A stretch of DNA of 64,000 nt from NCBI GenBank assembly GCA_020746105.1, contig CM036621.1:25129501-25193500 (forward strand), read 5' to 3'. The notes beneath the pieces were generated by a model that saw only the letters and a list, made by a program, of their open reading frames with translations, searched no databases and was not told the origin of the DNA. Below are positions 11,301 to 23,804 of this stretch, piece after piece (within the stretch, counting starts at the first letter, position 1; each line of letters starts with the position of its first letter). The translations under genes and the position numbers were made by a program. The DNA comes from Trogon surrucura (lineage: Eukaryota > Chordata > Aves > Trogoniformes > Trogonidae).

Positions 11301-14300
11301 AGCTTAATTTACTCACTATCATCTGCAGTGCTATCCAGATAATTCACCTTTTCTATTCTAATTGCCAATATCATTGATATTGCTGTAGGAAACTTACGGC
11401 TATGTGAGCAACTATTGTGCTTGAAACAAGTAACAGATTTCCAGTTCATCAGGAAGGTGAATTGTCAAAGTGCAATTAATATTGCCTAAGAGTTCTAGTA
11501 GTATCACTTGTACTTCTAAGAAGACACAGAAGGAGTTTATATTTTATTCTTAAATAGTTTTAAATAGTCATTTTTATTAGGCATATTTTAATGATTTCTA
11601 AAGAAAGAAGTGAGAAGCCTATGAGATATTTTGTTACTCTGAAAGGCAAATGCAGAGTAAACTAATGGCACTACTTACTTGGATATTGCTGTTCCTTTAT
11701 CCTCTAAATGCTTGGAAATAGCTCTTTGTAGAGGTGAAGTGCAGAATCCAATGGCTTTAGCGCCTTGGTTTAGCTCAAGATGGGAGATATTATCTGGTTT
11801 TATTCTGTGTGTGCCAGGGTGTTATGTGTTTTTATCTGTTGCTTGAAGATGCACACTAAAATTCCAAGCTCTTATGGCTATTTACAGCTGAGACCATTGA
11901 AATCGTATGCACTCATAGCTTAGTGAATTTGGGCTGATAATACAATAATGGCTGGGTTTTCATCATGAACTAGCATAAAAATCCTTTCAGATTAACCTTG
12001 GGGTATTCAGAAATACAGTACTCTATATCTGAAACACACATGCAGGAGTGGTGTTGGTGAGTAACACAGAGAAACAGAACAATGGGGAAGGGGCCAGAAT
12101 TCAGCTTTGGTAGGTAGATGAAAGAGACTTATAGGCATCGATGTAACTGATGTGATTTTTCAGTTACTTTTTCTTAATGGCTGACTGATTTATGTTGTCA
12201 CGTAAATTTTTAAACATACTCCTCCTCTTTCCTTTAGGTCTAATTAGCTGCCAGTCACATCAGAGTTGAGTTTCCTCTGCCTTTTACCCAGACCCTCTTT
12301 TGCTGCATCACTGTTTCCATTTTTTTTTATATGTAGCTTGTCAGAATGGCCCAGCATGTCCAAACAATGACAGACTTTTCTGAAACTCAGTTCTCTATCA
12401 TGCAGCTAATTAAGAAGCCAGGCTGATGGTGGGCAGAGGATGGAAGGGAGGGGGGACAGGGGAAGGATAAATGAAAAAAAAGTCTTACTAATTCAGCGTA
12501 TCTAGATTTTTGAAATCTCATTGTACTTATCACAGACATGGGTTCTGAGGGTTAGAAAACCTGGCCTTCTCTAGGTGCCTAAGTTGGAACTGAGGCACTA
12601 ATATTGTTCTCTTTAGAGCATGAGCTCACAGGGAAGTGACTTTTTACATGTTTGTACAGTGCTCTTCCTGAAGGAATTTTTCTGAATGATTTTAATAGAA
12701 ACAGTAAATAATACAGCATGAGTGCACAGGATATGAGTTTCTCCCTAGCACTTCTGTTATTGAGAGGAGCGTTTCATCTTCTACGGTGTCTCCAGCAGCC
12801 AGACTAACATAGTCTTAAAGCATCTATCATACTTTATGTCTTTGGTAGATAGACATGCTTAAAAATGCTTTGGTTCTTGGTATCTATTTTCTTTACTTTT
12901 CTGCATCTTTCTTTATCAGCCCTTGGAATTGCAGGAAACTGATTACAGGAAGAAAAAAAGGAACACAGAGCAGATTAATTGAGACTGTGCTAGTTACTCA
13001 TAATAGCAAAATCTAGTATGTACCGTAGTGTGAGAAGGTTGATGAACCCATCTTTTGCTAAAAAGAGCAGGAAAATAAGTCTTGCTGAAGAAAAAAGTAA
13101 ACATAAATTGAGGCAGGTGTATAGAATGCTGTTTACTGAGAATATAGGGACTGTTGTCTACCAAAGTACCAGATTTTGTATGAGCTAAGTTATGGGGAAT
13201 GATGCTAGCACTTCTGTTGGTGCTGATGCTGGAGAGCTGTAGGATTCAAATTATTGAATGCTGAAACTTGTTCTGTTTCACACAGTTCTTGAGTGAAGAG
13301 GATGGACATCTAAGTCTTATTTTGGAATTATAGATCCTCACCAAAACTCTGCTCTTGGGGCTAATTTTAGGTTTGTGATAGCTTCTATTTCCTTAGTTGT
13401 TGAAGGGAGGTTTAAAAATAAACCAGTCCTGGGCCCCTCCACAAGATTCCTTCTGGTGCTGCAACAGAAGTTATATATTTTTAATGTTTTGGTTCTTGAA
13501 GAGGAATAATTCACCACAAGCTGAATTCATGGAATCACAAGTTCTTCATTTCTCTGGATGAGAAATGGTGTTATCTTGGATAAAAGATGAAAATATGTGG
13601 TCTTAGGAAAATCTTAAGACTGCTTATGGAAGAGGAATCTGCTACTCTGAGGTAAGTCCCAAGTGTGAAGCTACACCAAGACTCAGAAAGCTCATACCTT
13701 CCAGAACTAAAAAAAAAAAAAAAAGAGACAGCACAGTCAAAAGGTATACAAAGAGGTGCAAGAGAATGGTGCCAAGACTTTTTTCTCTGTAAAACTATGA
13801 TCTGTTGATAATATAGTGCTACCTTTCTCTCAGGACATGTAATGATTGCATGCTTGTATTCTAAATGGAAGAATAGTAAAGTCACTAAAAGAAATAGGGC
13901 ACCCTGAGAACGTAATAATGTTGTCTCATCCAGTTCCTCTTCAGACTGAAGGGTAGAAGGGTGTTAATTTACTACCCAGAGTATTTAAACATTTTTTTTT
14001 TTCAGGAACTTTTGCAGGATTAATGCAGATATCCAGTAATAAATATGAATTTCACCCATGTTTTCTCCTGAGGTGCCTTTTTTTTTTTTTCCTGGTAGAC
14101 TCCAGGTGTGTTTAATTACTCCAGATTCAACATTTGCAGGATTAAGTTTTCTCTTCTCCTGCCAATGGGGTTCAGTTTCTTTCCTTTGGTTAATGTGCCA
14201 AACACCAACTCACCTCCCTCTCCCCTTACCCTCCTCAGTAACCGTGTTGAAATACATAAGACAATAAGAGAATACACTGTATAATCAAGAATGAAAAATA

Positions 14301-14650
14301 ATATCATCTACCACAGTAAATCATAGCCAAACAACACAGTTATAATAGAAATACCTTTCCTATGTCTGATCCGCTAACACATACTTAGTCAGATAACAAA
14401 TAACTTATTCTTGGAGAGAGTGCCCTGGATTTGATTTATCTCTGAGTGTAAGTAAATATGAAAAGGCTGCCAAATCTGCCTGTATAAATCTCAGCTATCT
14501 CAAAATGTCATATATGGGGAAAGTGAAAAATTAAGAAGGTGTTTCTGTCCTAATAGGGTATGGAGGCAAAAGGTTCTGCTTTTAATTCTTTTCAGGGATG
14601 CTATTTCTCTGGTTGATACCTGGGAGGAATTAAAGCAAAGCTGGAAAAAA

Positions 14651-14707
14651 TACATACATATATAGACATATATATGTGTGTGTATATATATATATAGAGA
14701 GAGAGAG
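14651..14707. repeat. Compound (TA)/(TG)/(GA) microsatellite
   Basis: Alternating ATACATACATATATAG, then TATATATGTGTGTGTATATATATATA running into AGAGAGAGAGAG. It is simple sequence with no coding meaning, although it produces a spurious reading frame on the minus strand. Confidence 0.9.
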
Positions 14708-15808
14708 CCAAATTCTGGTCTTTTTTTTTTGCTGATGTAAATCTGGAGTAGATCCACTAAAGACTCCAGAATTAGTCTGGCTTTGTCCCAGTGTAGCTGA
14801 CAGCAAACTGAGAGCCTTTCAAATTAAATAATGGTTAAATCTCAGCATTGTTAAGACTTTTCATTTTGGTTATAGCGGCCATTGTTTGTTTTAACAAATG
14901 GAACAAAAAGAAATCATCTGAAGATAGTTACATACTGCTGCACAAGTGAGAATACAAAGAAGACTGGACCAAAGTGAAAAAATCAAGGGTAAGAAAATAG
15001 TTTCCGTAACCATTGTTTGCATATGCGTGTTCTTGTCTGGCAACACGGCACTACACTTAAGGGTGCATTTAGACAGGAAAGAAAGAGGAGGCATGCAGGG
15101 CTGGATTATGCCCTTTTAGCTCAAGTATTAAGTAGTATCATAATCTAGGCAATAAATCCTGCCAGTTTGTGAATTCTCGCCCGTGGGCTTTATATTTCGC
15201 TTATTTAATTCAGTGGACATCATTGGAGTTACTCGTGACTCGTACCAGGGTGGCGAATGTAGGAATGAGGCCCTCTGTCTCCCACGTGGGTTGGTGAACC
15301 GGACACTCTGTGTGACAAAGTGTGTCAATTAGCCTGAAGTACTTGCTGAGCTTCAGTCCATCTGGGATTCCAAGGTAGTTCGTTTCCTCTGAGTTGGGGG
15401 GTTTTATAGTTGAATGTGTCATCCTACTCAAATTCATTAGATGAGAAGTGAGTATCATCTTACGTTACATAAGTTCAGCTGGAATGTATACAATGTCAGC
15501 AGTATGGGAGAAGAAAACATGTGTTGAATACATCTAGTGTGTCTTGGGTCTCTGAAGGTCACTCCACTAAAGTAATATATATCGCTAGTGCTAGTGGCTC
15601 AAGGTCAAGTCAGCTTGCTTTTCATAATGCATAAACCTGAAGCTCACTCAGACACCAATCATCTGACCTAAACCTTGGAACAAATATTTTACTAAGTAAA
15701 TCAGTGAGCATGCTGGCATTTCTATTAACCTTCAATGCACTGGTGACAGAAAATGAATAATGATAAATAATAACTCAGGCCTGTAAATCATGCTTAGCAT
15801 CAGAGGCC

Positions 15809-15852
15809 AAAAGAAAAAAAAAGAGAAAAAAAAGGAAGGAAAAAGAAAAAGG
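15809..15852 (+). repeat. Homopurine tract
   Basis: Forty-four bases composed only of A and G, mainly A runs interrupted by G. It is low-complexity sequence. Such tracts can form triplex structures, but nothing here shows a function. Confidence 0.9.
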
Positions 15853-18800
15853 TCTGGTGTACTACCATCTGCTAAGCTGGACGAGCCAGTAGGGAGAAAC
15901 CCACAACAAAGGGAAATGTGCTTGCTCTCTCCCACAGGAGTTCCTCCGGCTTGAAAGTTGGAAAGGGGATAGGATGGAGGGGGCTTTGCGGAGGCTAGTG
16001 AGGGAAACAATTGAAAGTGAAAAGATGAGTGTACACAAACTACAGGGAGTCAGGGTAAGAAGTGCTCAGTTACACAAGGTGGTAGGATTTTCTGGCAAGC
16101 CTTGAAATGGATGAACGCTTTCTTGTCCTCCTCTCCCGCTGTCTGACCATCAGTGGCTGTCTGGTGGTAAATGGAAGATAACAGACCTACAGCAATTTAA
16201 CAGGATTGAAGAGTTGCTTGTTTTTCTTTCCCAGCACTCTTTCATTTTCTTTTCTTCTGTTTTTCTTTTCAGTTGTTTTGCTCTCAGTTAAGGTCACCAT
16301 AGCCACACAATGGCCTTAAAAAAAAATTAAGCCCATAAAGTAGGAAGAACTGAAACACATTTAACTTTGTCTCCTACCCTGGGATTCTTTCAAATGTTTC
16401 AGCTTCATTCAGAACTGCTCTGTTCCTCATATCCTTTGGATTTTCAGTCTAATTTTAGACAATACAAATCTGAACATTAATTTATTATAGAATTTGTTAC
16501 AATGAGGGCTTTTCCTAGTCATGTTGTTTAAATCATTTGCATTTCACAAATTTGCTTGGAATCTGTTGCTTTATTTTTTTCCTTGTGAACTATTTTTGAG
16601 AAAGAAAATAACGAGTGCCAGTGACTCAGTGGTTCAAACTACAGGTTGGGTTGAATTCACCTCTCTAGCTGGGAATGCATTTTTAATGGATTGTCAGGTT
16701 GGCAGACCGTGAGCACACTTTGTGCCCCTGCTACAAGAAGGGAGTGCAGCATGCATCACATGAGGTTGCTGCTGCCAAAAACCATACTGGATGCTCATTG
16801 AGCAGCCTTGTCCTGTCATAAAAGGGTGTGTTGTGACCCTGGGATGGGAACAAATAGAGAGGGCAGACGCACAGACTGATTGCTTTCTGCAGGATCACTG
16901 GAGGAGGTATGCTCAGCACCTGTTACGGGTTGACAGGAAGAGCATAACTAAAGGTTGTGGCAAGGCACAGCTTGTTACTACTCTTGAGTTTGTTGTAGCA
17001 TCACAAAAAAACCCTCAAACCAACCGTATCTAACCGAGATACGTGAGGAAGAGTGAAGTCTAACTCCTGAGAGGGTAAACAGAGTTAGAGGCTTTGAGTT
17101 CATATATGTAATTCACTTCTTGTCAGAAATGGGGGTAGAGAAGAGTTTGAACTTTTGCCTTTGAAGGTCTTCAGTCTGAAATGCAGGCAAGAGCCAGCCA
17201 TGATGTTCAGATTTACATCCGAGTTCAGACTCTCAGCCAGTCTTTGTCAGAAAAATCCTAGGTGCTTGAATCTAGTGGGGTTTTTTGAACATTTACCTCT
17301 TTTAACCAAAATAAAAACAAATGTATTGCTCACCAGCTGGACTTGTGTTACTTCCCATGATTGTGTTTAAATTATATTCCCAGCTGGACTTCAGTAACAT
17401 GATAATGCCATTTGCAATGACATTATAAACAAAAAAACAAAAAAAAAGAAGCAAATCTTCACTGTTCTAAAAGTATTTTGTATGTATATGTAAAATCCTG
17501 TCTTGGATGCAACTCCTATTAATGTGGGTTCTTTTCCCTCCACATGTAATTGTTTGTTTGAATCACATCCCACATCTGAAATCCAGAAGGCTCCCTACTC
17601 AAAAAATTAGTAATAAATTAATAATGCTTGTTGCAATACTGATGCAGGAAGTCCAAATTAGCTTCTGTTGTCCCTATTGCATTCCTGAAACTACAATGTG
17701 CTTCTTGGTTCTGTTCTAAGTAAACTAAAGGTACGTACAAATACACACACTTCTAAGTGATTCTTGACGAGTAGAGAGTATTAGGTTGAGTTCTTTGCAC
17801 TTTGAAGTATCTTCTCTCTCTTTAGTTACCAGACAATTCTCATTTGAGGCCTGATAGTTAAGAAAATGTGTGAACTAGTGACTTGGTGTATGGAAATTGT
17901 TAACATGTAAACGAAAGGAAGAGTAAACTGTTCTACCAATATCTATGACTAAATATAATCAAAGCCAAAATTTATAGAAGGTGTGAGATATTTTAATGCT
18001 GCAATTAGGGAGACTAGAAGATAGACTTGGGATATTAGAGCACCAAGGGGAATCCAGCATTTTCACCATGTCAGCTGATCAGAAATAGAAGCCTTTTTAA
18101 CTGAGTAGAATTCTCAGTAGAATTTGTCATCTGTCTTTCCTGATATGGTTTAGGTATAGTGTAATTCTATGTTTGCCCTTTTGCCAATAGTGCTGTAAAA
18201 TATCAGTCATCTAAAATACGTATATAATTTGCTAAAGACTATATCTGTATCAAAGGAAATGAAAAACTACCAAAGCCTAATGTGGGTAATTGGGGAACCA
18301 TTTTATTCTCCTGTTCAGTGATAACATGGACTGTCTACCTTGCTTCTGCACAGCAGCTTTCGTTTCAGATTGGCTGCCCCTTGATCTCCGCTGGCAGTAG
18401 GTATCTGTTCCCATCACTGTCTTTCCCAGCTTCCAAATATATTTCCTTATAACTTTGCTTATGCTTTCTTGTTCATGCTTCCTATGATACTAACGTTCAG
18501 AGTAGCATATTACTTTTCAGAGTGAAGTCTAAAACAATACATACACCGTGATGTGAGTAAATCTGCCTTAGTGAAAACGTTTTAAGTAGCTCTATTTAGT
18601 ACCTCTTCCAGGAAACCTACTTTTTTGTCAAATATCACTAATCATATAGATATCAGTTGCCAGAAGTAACTCTTGCTATCAGCATTTAAAATGTTTTCTC
18701 TCTACTGCTTCTGTTTTTTGACTGATCTGCTGCTGCCTGAATAGCAAAAGTTGCTATTTACAATATTTGTTGTATTGTCTGTTTTTTCCTGAGAGAAACT

Positions 18801-18913
18801 CTGTTTGCCTACACAGATGAGATGATAATGTAACCTAATTTCAATGAATGTGGTTATGTCTGTTTCATTTGCTTTTGTTTCTATTTTGATATTACAACAT
18901 GTTACAGGTCACC

Positions 18914-18932
18914 TTTTTTTTTTTTTTTTTTT
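18914..18932 (+). repeat. Poly-T run (19)
   Basis: Uninterrupted run of 19 T. It could be a slippage tract or the reverse-strand poly-A of a lost insertion, but no element body adjoins it and no target duplication was seen. Confidence 0.9.
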
Positions 18933-20186
18933 GGCATGTGTAGAAATTTTGTGTTGTAGCATTGAGACGTGGTAAGAAACACTACTGTCACTTCAGGTTA
19001 TCGATGGAAACCAGGAAAGGTTGCAGCAAAGGAAAGCAGTCACATGCTAAATGATGCTATATTCACCAGTGAGGATGGACATTAGGAGTAGGGACTAGAA
19101 GATGAGTCCTGGTGTGATGGAAAAGGTAAAACACTTTGTAGATAAGAACATATGCTCTATAGCTCCAGTTACACACAGAGGTAAAGCAAGCTGTGCCAGG
19201 TCCTGTTCATACCACATGTGAAAAGATGCAAACTTTGTATAACTGAAGCAAAACTTGGTTTTAAAGCAGATGCTGTAGGGGTCGTATTGGCTGGTTATAA
19301 CATAGTGTGTTAGTCACTTTATCTCCATCAGCATACTTAAACCCTTACTTGATTCTCATGACTCATATGCTATGGAATACAAGAGAAAGTACGGAAAACC
19401 CAGTATTTCTGTCATTGCCAAAGTACCGGGTGTTTAAGGGGCCTTAACATAAGAAAATTAAGTATAAAAGAATGCTATAAACCAGCCTTCTCATGCTAAA
19501 CTCCAAGCAAGCAGAATGAGTAATATCTAAACTTTGGCTAAAACCTTTGTTTTAATAAAGGTCTGCTTTGTGAAAAATGTCACAACCTCAGAAAAAGACA
19601 TCAGCAGATTATTCCACTAATATGGATGTGTGGACACTACTTCAAGGAGAAGAATCTAAGAAATTACGTGGAGTTAGGTGCTGCATTAATATACATGCAT
19701 TTCACAGATCTCTTTCGGAAAAATTAGCCTTGTCCCAAAGGGACCATCACTAAACATAATTTAGTCTGTCCTTTGCTACATCCTGACTTGCCCTTGAGAA
19801 GGCATTGCCCATTAAGCAAAACTAAGCTTAGCTTGTACATGTTAGATGTCCAATGATGACCATTCCCAGTAAAAGACTGACAAATTAATTTTCAAATTTC
19901 AACATTCTTTAACAGGATTGGTAATGTAAACCTTAGCATCTCTATCCTAATATTTTTTTCTGAGCGGAATAGAAATAATTTTAACCAACACTTGAATAAG
20001 CTCTGACAAAGGATCATAAAACAGGTTGTGAATAAGGATTTATATTATTTTATATGTACTTAATTTAGCTATCTCCTGCCTCTTTCCTGAGGTTCTTCAC
20101 TACTTCAGGGATTATTTTTTTTTATTTTATTTTGTGCCTGAAATGAACTTTGGCTGAAAATAATAATTCAGTTAATATACCATCAA

Positions 20187-20217
20187 TAATAAATTTATTT
20201 ATATTTATTTATATTTT
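20187..20217 (+). repeat. AT-rich (ATTTATTTATAT)n tandem
   Basis: A short tandem of TTTA/TATTTA units inside an almost G/C-free stretch, flanked by two diverged copies of TAATAATTCA. Low-complexity DNA. Confidence 0.75.
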
Positions 20218-20831
20218 AATAATAATTCAATAGTAATTCAAGTGGTAAAAAGAAATTGGTAGAAATCATTTGGTTTTTACAAATTAAGAAACTAAAATAG
20301 AAAGAGTTCAAGCGGTGTGCCCAAGATTTCATAGCAAATCTATATCAGAACCATAAATTGTCCTTTCTATTAGCAGCAAACTATAATAAAGAAATGAAGA
20401 TATTATAAAAGGGCAATCCCAGTTTGCTTAGCTGGGAAGTAATTCACCTGGTATCTGTGGTACAATTTTCTTTCTGACTTAATTGTTGTCAGTACACACA
20501 TACCCCAATTAAGAAAAAACACATGAATTCAGGTTATGCAGAAGTGAGCACTCTGACCTTTTTTAAAATTTTCTGAGGAAATTGCTCCTAACCAGCTGGA
20601 GCTAGAGAAGGGGGAAAAAAATCCTTAGTAATTACTATTTACTAACTACTTTGCCATGAGACTCTTTAAAAAATGGTGGTTTACAGTTAAGATCTGGTGT
20701 GTTTCTTTAACCATACAGGTTTCTGTTGAAAGTGAGCTGAGAAGGAGTTTTGGGCATGTGGTGATTACTTAATAACTTACTTTAGTGAAATCTTAGTACA
20801 CCACTTTAAAATATCATTTCACTGTCAGTAT

Positions 20832-20855
20832 CATAGAATCATAGAATCATAGAAT
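20832..20855 (-). repeat. CR1 3' octamer tail, three copies
   Basis: Three perfect tandem copies of CATAGAAT, which is ATTCTATG on the element strand. This octamer array is the terminal signature of avian CR1 and is thought to be the template site where ORF2 protein starts reverse transcription. A few extra matching bases (AT) precede it. Confidence 0.95.
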
Positions 20856-20919
20856 GTTAGGGATTGGAAGGGACCTCGAAAGGTCATCAAGTCCAATCCC
20901 CCTGCCAGAGCAGGAATGC

Positions 20920-23802
20920 CTAGATTATGCTACACAGGAACGTGTCCAGGCAGGTCTTGAATGTCTCCAGAGAAGGAGACTCCACAGCCTCTCTGGGCAG
21001 CCTGTTCAGTGCTCCGTCACCCTCACTGAGAAGAAGTTTCTTCTCGAGTTTAAGCAGAACCTCTTATGTTCCAGTTTCAGCCCATTACCCCTTGTCCTAT
21101 CATTGGTTGTCACCGAGAAGAGCCTGGCTCCATCCTCGTGACACTCACGATTGATATATTTGTAAGCATTAATGAGGTCACCCCTCAGTCTCCTCTTCTC
21201 CAAGCTAAAGAGCCCCAGCTCCCTCAGTCTTTTCTCATAAGGGAGATGCTCCACTCCCTTAATCATCCTGGTTGCCCTGTGCTGGACTCTCTCCAGCACT
21301 TCCCTGTCTTTCTTGAACTGAGGGGCCCAGAACTGGACACAATATTCCAGATGGGGTCTCACCAGGGCAGAGTAGAGGGGAAGGAGAACCTCTCTCGACC
21401 TACTAACCACCCCCCTTCTAATACACCCCAGGAGGCCATTGGCCTTCCTGGCCACAAGGCCACAGTGCTGGCTCATGGTCATCCTGCTGTCCACCAAGAC
21501 TCCCAGGTCCCTTTCCCCTACACTACTCTCTAATAAGTCATTCCCCAACTTATACTGGAACCCAAGGTTGTTCCTACCCAGATGCAAGACTCTACATTTA
21601 CCCTTGTTACACTTCATTAAATTTTTCCCCACCCAACCCTCCAACCTGTCCATGTCTCGCTGAATGGCAGCACAGCCTTCTGGTGTGTCAGCCACTCCTC
21701 CCAGCTTGGTGTCATCAGCAAACTTGCTGATAGTACTCTCTAGTCCCTCATCCAGGTCATCGATGAATATATTGAATAATACTGGTCCCAGTACGGACCC
21801 TTGAGGCACTCCACTGGATACAGGCCTCCAAACAGACTCCGCCCCATTGACCACGACTCTTTGGCTTCTTCCCCTTAGCCAGTTCACAGTCCACCTCACT
21901 ACCTGAGAGTCTAGACCACACTTCCTCAGTTTAGCAGCAAGGATGCTGTGGGAGACTGTCAAATGCTTTACTGAAGTCGAGGTAGACCACATCCACCGCT
22001 CTGCCATCATCTATCCACCTTGTTATATCCTCGTAAAAGGCTATGAGGTTAGTCAAGCACGACTTCCCCTTGGTGAAGCCATGTTGACTGTCTCTAATGA
22101 CCCTCTTATCCCTGATATGCCTTGAGATGGCACCAAGGATAAGTCGTTCCATCACTTTCCCAGGGATGGAGGTGAGGCTGACCGGTCTATAGTTACCTGG
22201 GTCCTCCTTCTTGCCCTTTTTGAAGACTGGAGTGACATTTGCTTCCCTCCAGTCCTCAGGCACCTCTCCCGTCTCCCAAGACTTGGCAAAGATGATGGAG
22301 AGTGGTCTAGCAATGACATCAGCCAGCTCCCTCAGCACCCGTGGATGCATCCCGTCTGGACCCATGGGTTTATGGATATCCAGATTGCTTAATTGGTCCC
22401 TAACCCAGTCCTCATTGACTAAAGCAAACTCCTCCACTGCCCTGACTTCCTGTGGGGCCTCAGGGGAACGGGGTTCCTCAGGACAGCCTCCGGCAGAGTA
22501 GACAGAGACAAAGAAGGCATTCAGTAACTCTGCCTTCTCTGTATCTTCTGTCACCAAGGCACCCACCTCATTCATCAGTGGGCCTACATTGCCTCTGGTG
22601 TTAGTTTTAGCTGCCACGTATTTGAAAAAGCTCTTCCTGTTGTCCTTGACCCCTCTCGCCAGGTTCAATTCTAGGGAGGCCTTTGCTTTCCTAGTTGCCT
22701 CCCTACATCCTTGGACAACAGCCTTATATTCTTCCCAAGTGGCCAGCCCTGCCTTCCAAGATCTGTAAATTCTCCTCTTGCCCTTGAGCTTACCCAGCAG
22801 ATCCCTGTTTAGCCACGCAGGTCTCCTGGCTCCCTTCCTTGACTTCCTACGTGTCGGGATGCTCTGATCTTGAGCACGGTAGAAGCAGTCCCTGAACGCT
22901 AACCAACTATCTTGGGCCCCTTTACCTTCAAACAGCCTTGCCCATGGGATTGTCTCTAATAACTGTTTGAAAAATCCAAAGTTTGCCTTGGCAAAGTCCA
23001 GGGTTGCAATTCTGCTTGCTATTTTGTTTCTGCTACATGAGATCCTGAAGTCCACCATTTCATGGTCACTGCAGCCAAGGCAGCCCTCAACCTTTACTGC
23101 TTCAACCAGATCCTCCTTGTTAGCGAGGATGAAGTCCAGCAGTGCTCCTCTCCTAGTCGGCTCCTCCACCATTTGCATCAGAAAATTATTATCGATGCAC
23201 TGGAGGAACCTCCAGGACTGTGGCTGGCTGGCTGAGTTGTCCTTCCAGCAAATATCAGGGAAGTTAAAATCCCCCAGGACAACCAGGGCCTGTGATTGTG
23301 AGACCGCTCTCAGCTGCCTGTAGAAGGCCTCATCAACTTCCTCACCCTGATCTGGTGGCCTGTAATAGACACCCACAACAGTATCTCTCCTGCCAGCCTG
23401 CCCCTTAATTCTAACCCATACACTCTCAACTTGCTCCTCCTCCATGCCTGGATGGTATTCAAGACATTGTAGTTGCTCCTTCACGTAAAGAGCGACTCCA
23501 CCACCTCGCCTGGCTGGCCTGTCTTTCCTGAAAAGGACATAGCCACCCATGACCACATTCCAGTCATGTGAGCTGTCCCACCATGTCTCTGTAATTGCCA
23601 CCAGATCATAATCTCCTGCCCGAACCCAGGTTTCTAGCTCCTCCTACTTATTCCCCATGCTGCGTGCATTGGTGTATAAGCATTTCAGGGAGCAAGCTGA
23701 GCACACTGATCTCACCCTAGGGGGATGGAAGGCCACCCGGTCCTCATAATTTCTGGAACACTGCCCCGCTGCAATCCCAGCTATAACTCCATCCCCCTTC
23801 AT
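20920..23802 (-). pseudogene. CR1 ORF2, endonuclease-reverse transcriptase, disrupted
   Basis: Encodes the CR1 replication protein (about 961 residues without the lesions). I chose the ATG at 23802-23800 because it is in frame and lies two bases after the ORF1 stop. The APE-type endonuclease (about residues 40-255) keeps its key residues: N45 in TNARSM, E72 in ITETW, D178 and N180 in GDFNFPD, and D246/H247 in SDHE. The reverse transcriptase (about 540-800) shows the motif-A aspartate in LDFSKAFD (about D609), [12 protein letters not shown] and the FADD active site (about 695-698). Lesions: codon 53 is TAG (23646-23644) where a glutamine codon (CAG) is expected; a 2-bp deletion near 21954-21960 just after motif A; a 1-bp deletion near 21006-21010 shortly before the C-terminus. 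The two deletions together restore frame for the last residues and the stop at 20920. Confidence 0.93.
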
Positions 23803-23804
23803 AT

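Larger units (their letters stand above)
8395..20831. other. Noncoding DNA, no gene recognised
   Basis: Over 12 kb of AT-rich DNA with only short random reading frames. Several of the longer ones are created by simple sequence, for example 13571-13885 and 15732-16010, which run through poly-A or homopurine tracts. Simple repeats are listed separately. A moderately CpG-containing patch at about 10.45-10.75 kb carries a splice-donor-like site on the minus strand (see findings). No LTR, DNA transposon or RNA gene was recognised. Confidence 0.6.

Noticed and set aside
15732-16010. 92-codon minus-strand frame with hydrophobic run
   Set aside because: The phenylalanine-rich segment is the complement of a homopurine tract; no homology or signal otherwise.
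20832-20855. Short regular repeats that might suggest a CRISPR-like or satellite array
   Set aside because: They are the CR1 terminal octamers, with no spacers, and the context is a vertebrate LINE.
21066-21663. Plus-strand open frames of 155 and 74 codons
   Set aside because: They lie antisense to CR1 ORF2, and the same antisense frames recur opposite the ORF2 of the 48.6-kb copy (48868-49335 and 48621-48962). They are shadows of the coding sequence, not genes.
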